Shown here: piece after piece, positions 42,368 to 46,001 of the stretch
Layout of the letters: each line of letters starts with the position of its first letter
Numbering within the stretch: position 1 is the stretch's first letter
Assembly (NCBI GenBank): GCA_002431975.1
Contig: DJFA01000104.1
Location: 5,666-51,666, forward strand
Direction: 5' to 3'
DNA length: 46,001 bases
Source: Ruminococcus sp. UBA5884
GTDB lineage: Bacteria; Bacillota; Clostridia; Oscillospirales; Ruminococcaceae
Program-made: the position numbers and the translations under genes
The notes under the pieces: model-generated
What the model was told of the DNA's origin: nothing
What the model saw: only the letters and a program-made list of their open reading frames with translations
Database searches by the model: none

Positions 42368-42391
42368 GGGGCGGGCAATGCCCGCCCTTTG
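42368..42391 (+). other. GC-rich hairpin between permease and PCP-E genes
   Basis: GGGCGGGC, loop AAT, GCCCGCCC, then TTTG. An 8-bp all-GC stem in AT-rich surroundings. Only three Ts follow, so it may slow or partly end transcription, or be a fragment of an intergenic repeat. Confidence 0.55.
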
Positions 42392-42416
42392 AAAATAACA
42401 GACTGGGAGCTGAAAA

Positions 42417-43862
42417 ATGGAAGACAAAATAAAAGCAGTTACGGATATCTGGGGAGATGTTTTCGGAAAGGAAAATACAAATCCCGATGATAATTTTTTT
42501 GACCTCGGCGGAGATTCTATCATGGCTCTTAAAATGATGGAGCTTCTCAGACGCAAAGGCTATACAATAAGCCTTATGGATGTTTTTGATGACCCTACTC
42601 TTGAGGGCATAATTGAAGCAGTTGTTTCCATTGAAAAGGATTCATCTGCAAATACCCTGACTGAAGAACAGCAGAATACATATCCTGCCTCGAATCAGCA
42701 GAAATGGTTTTTTAAGAATATAAGAACAGGCAGAGATGAATGGTGTGAATATGTTATTCTCTCGCCAAAAAATGAAAAATTTCCTGCTCCTGAAAGAGCA
42801 GCTGAATTTCTGTTTGAAAACAGGCTTTTCAGAAATTACAGTATGGTATTTAAGAATAATGAACTGTATTTTGAAGTATCTGATAAAATGCCGCCGGTTA
42901 TTTGTACTGATAACTTTTCCGTTGATGAATGCAGGAGAATTATGAGTGAAAATATCCGTATCAAAGACGGCATAACAAGCTGTATGGTCTATGATAAATC
43001 AGGAAATATTGCTCTTATAATACACCATCTTTTTTCAGATGCAGTGTCCATTCAGAATATTATAAGTGTTCTTGATGAATATGAAACTGAATCCGACTAT
43101 ACCGATATGCTTTATGCAACTTATGCCTGGAAAAAGCATGATGAGGAAAACAGTACTCCTTTTGATATTAAATTGTATGATGAGGATAATAATGCAGAAT
43201 ACCTGTCTGCTGAAAGGACAGTCATATCAGATACAGCCATATACGACAAAATTACGGAAATATCGCATGAATGGGGAGTTACACCGGAGTGTCTGCTTCT
43301 CAGTGTTCTGAAAGAAGCTTCAGAGAATATTCTCATGTCACCTGTTATAGAAATTGAAAGAATAGGCAGGGATATTTCAGGAGAATGGAACAGAATATGC
43401 GGCTGGATAAGCTATTCAAGAAATATCAGTTTTTCAGATATAAACGGCTGTGAAATCAGGGAAAATGCCCGTATTATTCATGAGATTCTCAGCAAGCCTT
43501 CAAAAGATGATGAAGATACTGTACTCAACAAGCCGGTTTCTTCACTTTCATGGAACTATATCGGCAATATGGACAGCAGCATTGATTTTAATAACTGCAT
43601 GATAAGCGGTTTTGGTCAGTTCAGCGGTGAGAAATCAGGACGCTTTTCGCCTGCATACTGTGCAGTTTATTTCAGGGACGGAAAACTTGTATGCAGTATA
43701 AACTATGATTCTTTGAAATACAGCGGCGAAGATACAGAGAAATTGCAGAAAAATATACTTACAGCTCTTGAAAATCTGATTTCAGGCTTTGAAATGAAAA
43801 AAAATGAGGAATTAAGCTCTATCTATGAAATATTAGGAGGAATCAGTATTGAAGATAATTAA
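42417..43862 (+). CDS. NRPS: stand-alone PCP-epimerization protein
   Basis: A 481-residue protein. A carrier domain occupies residues 1-75 (DLGGDSIMALK, Ser34). Residues about 95-475 form an epimerization domain: HHLFSDAVS (catalytic His pair), EIERIGRDI (the Glu and Gly-Arg of the usual EGHGR), GWISYSRNI and LSWNYIGNMD. It would turn the L-aminoacyl or peptidyl unit on the carrier into a D/L mix. No adenylation domain is attached, so the carrier must be loaded in trans or by a protein encoded outside the window. It overlaps the next synthetase by 14 bases. Confidence 0.87.
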   Translation: MEDKIKAVTDIWGDVFGKENTNPDDNFFDLGGDSIMALKMMELLRRKGYTISLMDVFDDPTLEGIIEAVVSIEKDSSANTLTEEQQNTYPASNQQKWFFKNIRTGRDEWCEYVILSPKNEKFPAPERAAEFLFENRLFRNYSMVFKNNELYFEVSDKMPPVICTDNFSVDECRRIMSENIRIKDGITSCMVYDKSGNIALIIHHLFSDAVSIQNIISVLDEYETESDYTDMLYATYAWKKHDEENSTPFDIKLYDEDNNAEYLSAERTVISDTAIYDKITEISHEWGVTPECLLLSVLKEASENILMSPVIEIERIGRDISGEWNRICGWISYSRNISFSDINGCEIRENARIIHEILSKPSKDDEDTVLNKPVSSLSWNYIGNMDSSIDFNNCMISGFGQFSGEKSGRFSPAYCAVYFRDGKLVCSINYDSLKYSGEDTEKLQKNILTALENLISGFEMKKNEELSSIYEILGGISIEDN

Positions 43863-46001
43863 GATAAATTCTATTACTCCTGTGCAGTCAGGAATGCTTT
43901 TCCAGTATATGCTGACCAATAACAAATCATTGTATATGGGAACGGAACGGTTTGACTTTGAAGGCAATATAGATATGGAAGCATTTGAAGCTGTACTTGC
44001 TGATTTGTCAGATAAATATGAAATATTCAGAACGAATATTATTTATGAAAAACTTGAAGAACCAAAAAGCGTTGTGCTGGATAAGAGAAAAATTCCTTTC
44101 AGACATTTTGAAACAAACAGCTCTGAAGAAAAAAACAGACTGGCTGAAAAGATTAATGAAGAATGCTTTGAAAAAGGTTTTGACCTTCAGAAAGATGCTC
44201 TTTTCAAAATTTATCTCATTCAGACAAACGGTGACAGTACAATGCTGTTTTCATTCCATCATATTCTGCTTGACGGATATTGTGCGGCAATGATTGCAGA
44301 TATAATAATGAACAGCTATGGCAGAAATATTTCAAAGGAAAATGAATATGTGCCGTTTTCCGTATATCAGGACTGGCTTAAAAAACAGAATATCAGTGAA
44401 AGCCGCAGATACTGGGATAATCTTTTAAGCAATGTTTCTGATGTTCATAAGCTTGAACTCGTACAGTTTTCCAGCGACAGGGACAGAAATAACGGATATC
44501 TTTCCATGAATATTGAATTTTCGGAAGATGAAACAAAAAAACTTTCAAAGATTGCCGCAGATAACCATACAACACTTAATATATATATGCAATGGCTCTG
44601 GGGACTTACTCTTTGCAGGAATTTTTCTGCTGAAAAGGTGTCATTCGGCACAGTAGCCGCATACAGACCGGCTGAAATGGAAAATTCAGAAAAAATTCTC
44701 GGCCCTATGATAAATACTATACCGGTTGTATTCTCATATGACAACAATGAGAGTATAGGCGGGCAACTCTGGAATTTCAGCAGAACATTTGTTGAATCAA
44801 TGGCAAATTCATGGATAGGTCTTGGAGAAATTCAGAAAAGTATACCTGACTGCGAAAATATTATTGACCATCTTTTTGTATATGATAATTTTCCTGAAAT
44901 GGATTTCAGAGGAATAGAAGACAGCACAGGCTTTAAGATAAAGGATTTCTGTCTTGAGGAAAGAACGGAATATCCTCTTACTCTTGAGGTTTCAAAACCT
45001 GATAATCTCAGAATAAGATTCAGCTATGACAGCAGTATTTATTCAGGTGAGAGCATAAAAAGACTTGCCGCATTATACAAGACTATATGTATAAACAGCT
45101 TTGACGCTGAAAAACCATCTGAAATAAAGAATGTAACTGATGATTTTAAAATCCGCACAGAGCATGAAAAGGAAAAAGTCAGAGCTTCATTCAAATCCGG
45201 AAGTCTTTCCGAAAGATTTGCATATATTGCAAAAAATTATGCAGATAAGCCGGCAATCGAATTTAACGGAAAAATTCTTTCATTCAAAGAAACAGATGAA
45301 CTCAGCGACCGCCTTGCATGGTATCTTAAAAATTCATACGGTATATCAGAAGGTGAGAGAATAGCAATTGATATAACATCTTCAATTGAAGTAATCATAT
45401 CCATACTTGCAATAATAAAGCTTGGCTGCTGTTATGTTCCGTTTGATTTGCTCCTGCCTGAAAAGCGTCTTGAAAGCATTATTGAAGATGCTTCACCTGC
45501 GGCAATACTTATATTCGGAGAAAAAACAAAGGATTTCAGTATTAAAAGTATAAATATTTCACTTGATGAGCTTGAAAATATATCTGTTCCGTCAGATGCG
45601 GTATTCAGAGCGGAAAGAAATACTGAAAGTGCCGCTGATATCATGTTTACTTCAGGCACTACAGCAAAGCCTAAAGGAGTTATTATAAAGGACGGCGGAA
45701 TTCTCGGACTTACTGTTGACCCTGATTTTATTGATTACAGCAAAATAAGCTGTCAGTTTCAGGACGCTTCAATTGCTTTTGATGCAACATTGTATGAAAT
45801 ATGGAGTGCATTGCTCAACGGAAAGAAACTTGTTGTAATTGACAGGAATACTCTGCTTTCTGTTGACAGGTTTGCAGAAATGATATCTGAAAACAAAAAC
45901 TGCTCAATATTTCTTACAACAACTCTTTTCAATAATTTTGTATCCCAGAATCCGGAGATATTCCGTGATGCGTCCTATGTAACAACAGGAGGAGAAAAAT
46001 T
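43849..46001 (+). CDS. NRPS: C-A..., cut by the window edge
   Basis: The reading frame starts at TTG 43849, 8 bases after AGGAGG, within the end of the PCP-E gene, and is open to the last base (717 codons seen). A condensation domain occupies about 1-430 with HHILLDG (His137, His138, Asp142), not the Cy motif. It follows an epimerase, so a DCL-type domain is expected. The adenylation domain begins near 450 with FTSGTTAKPKGV (600-611), a variant of the usual TSGSTG. The first specificity residues are D645 A646 Y649; the rest lie past the edge, so no substrate is given. Confidence 0.9.
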   Translation, partial: MKIIKINSITPVQSGMLFQYMLTNNKSLYMGTERFDFEGNIDMEAFEAVLADLSDKYEIFRTNIIYEKLEEPKSVVLDKRKIPFRHFETNSSEEKNRLAEKINEECFEKGFDLQKDALFKIYLIQTNGDSTMLFSFHHILLDGYCAAMIADIIMNSYGRNISKENEYVPFSVYQDWLKKQNISESRRYWDNLLSNVSDVHKLELVQFSSDRDRNNGYLSMNIEFSEDETKKLSKIAADNHTTLNIYMQWLWGLTLCRNFSAEKVSFGTVAAYRPAEMENSEKILGPMINTIPVVFSYDNNESIGGQLWNFSRTFVESMANSWIGLGEIQKSIPDCENIIDHLFVYDNFPEMDFRGIEDSTGFKIKDFCLEERTEYPLTLEVSKPDNLRIRFSYDSSIYSGESIKRLAALYKTICINSFDAEKPSEIKNVTDDFKIRTEHEKEKVRASFKSGSLSERFAYIAKNYADKPAIEFNGKILSFKETDELSDRLAWYLKNSYGISEGERIAIDITSSIEVIISILAIIKLGCCYVPFDLLLPEKRLESIIEDASPAAILIFGEKTKDFSIKSINISLDELENISVPSDAVFRAERNTESAADIMFTSGTTAKPKGVIIKDGGILGLTVDPDFIDYSKISCQFQDASIAFDATLYEIWSALLNGKKLVVIDRNTLLSVDRFAEMISENKNCSIFLTTTLFNNFVSQNPEIFRDASYVTTGGEK

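Noticed and set aside
42368..42391. GC-rich hairpin as a full operon terminator that would separate the PCP-E and C-A genes
   Set aside because: Only TTTG follows the stem and the downstream genes clearly belong to the cluster with no new consensus promoter seen.
1..46001. tRNA, rRNA or transposase genes
   Set aside because: No cloverleaf, rRNA stretch or transposase motif was recognised on either strand.

Overview
The window looks like chromosomal DNA of a low-GC Gram-positive anaerobe of the class Clostridia, most like the Ruminococcus/Oscillospiraceae group. This is inferred from AT-rich codon use, strong AGGAGG-type ribosome binding sites with frequent GTG/TTG starts, consensus TTGACA/TATAAT promoters, the rpsF-ssb-rpsR operon, the DHHW/MBOAT gene family and the dispersed GTAGGGGCGA repeats. 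No species can be named from the sequence alone.

Layout. (1) 0-11 kb, plus strand: a Ter-type stress locus with a TerY-like vWA protein, a PP2C phosphatase and a Ser/Thr kinase with a zinc ribbon (the 'TerY-P triad'). These are followed by a PMCA-type Ca2+ ATPase, two TerD proteins, a TerD domain fused to an unusual N-terminal region, an AAA ATPase and a small membrane protein. (2) 11-16 kb: housekeeping genes, namely a DUF421 protein, prfB without a programmed frameshift, a zinc-finger membrane protein, rpsF-ssb-rpsR and a small hypothetical gene. (3) 16-21 kb, minus strand: a four-gene operon in the order MBOAT acyltransferase, DHHW/SGNH protein, FkbH-like HAD protein, acyl carrier protein. 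It resembles the Dlt system but with a glyceryl-type loading enzyme. (4) 21-27 kb: thiC, an amidohydrolase, a CPA2 cation/proton antiporter, and an ECF sigma factor with its membrane partner. (5) 27.3-46 kb, plus strand: a nonribosomal peptide cluster that runs off the right edge.

The NRPS cluster starts at a consensus promoter and a 170-nt leader carrying three related GTTAGC/GCTAAC palindromes. It encodes a free carrier protein, a Rossmann reductase and four stand-alone thioesterases, two of which have Cys in place of the nucleophile Ser. The synthetases are Cy-A-[SAM domain]-PCP and docking-Cy-A-PCP, both with near-canonical cysteine specificity codes, then an ABC exporter, a PCP-E protein and a C-A synthetase cut by the window edge. 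The order and domains recall pyochelin/yersiniabactin assembly lines, but no salicylate-forming or -activating gene is present. A peptide with two thiazoline-type rings is the most likely product class.

At least seven copies or fragments of a palindromic MITE-like repeat (ends AACGC.AATT, core GTAGGGGCGA) sit between genes through the whole window. One has split the MBOAT/FkbH operon and is flanked by a 25-bp duplication of the upstream gene's 3' end.
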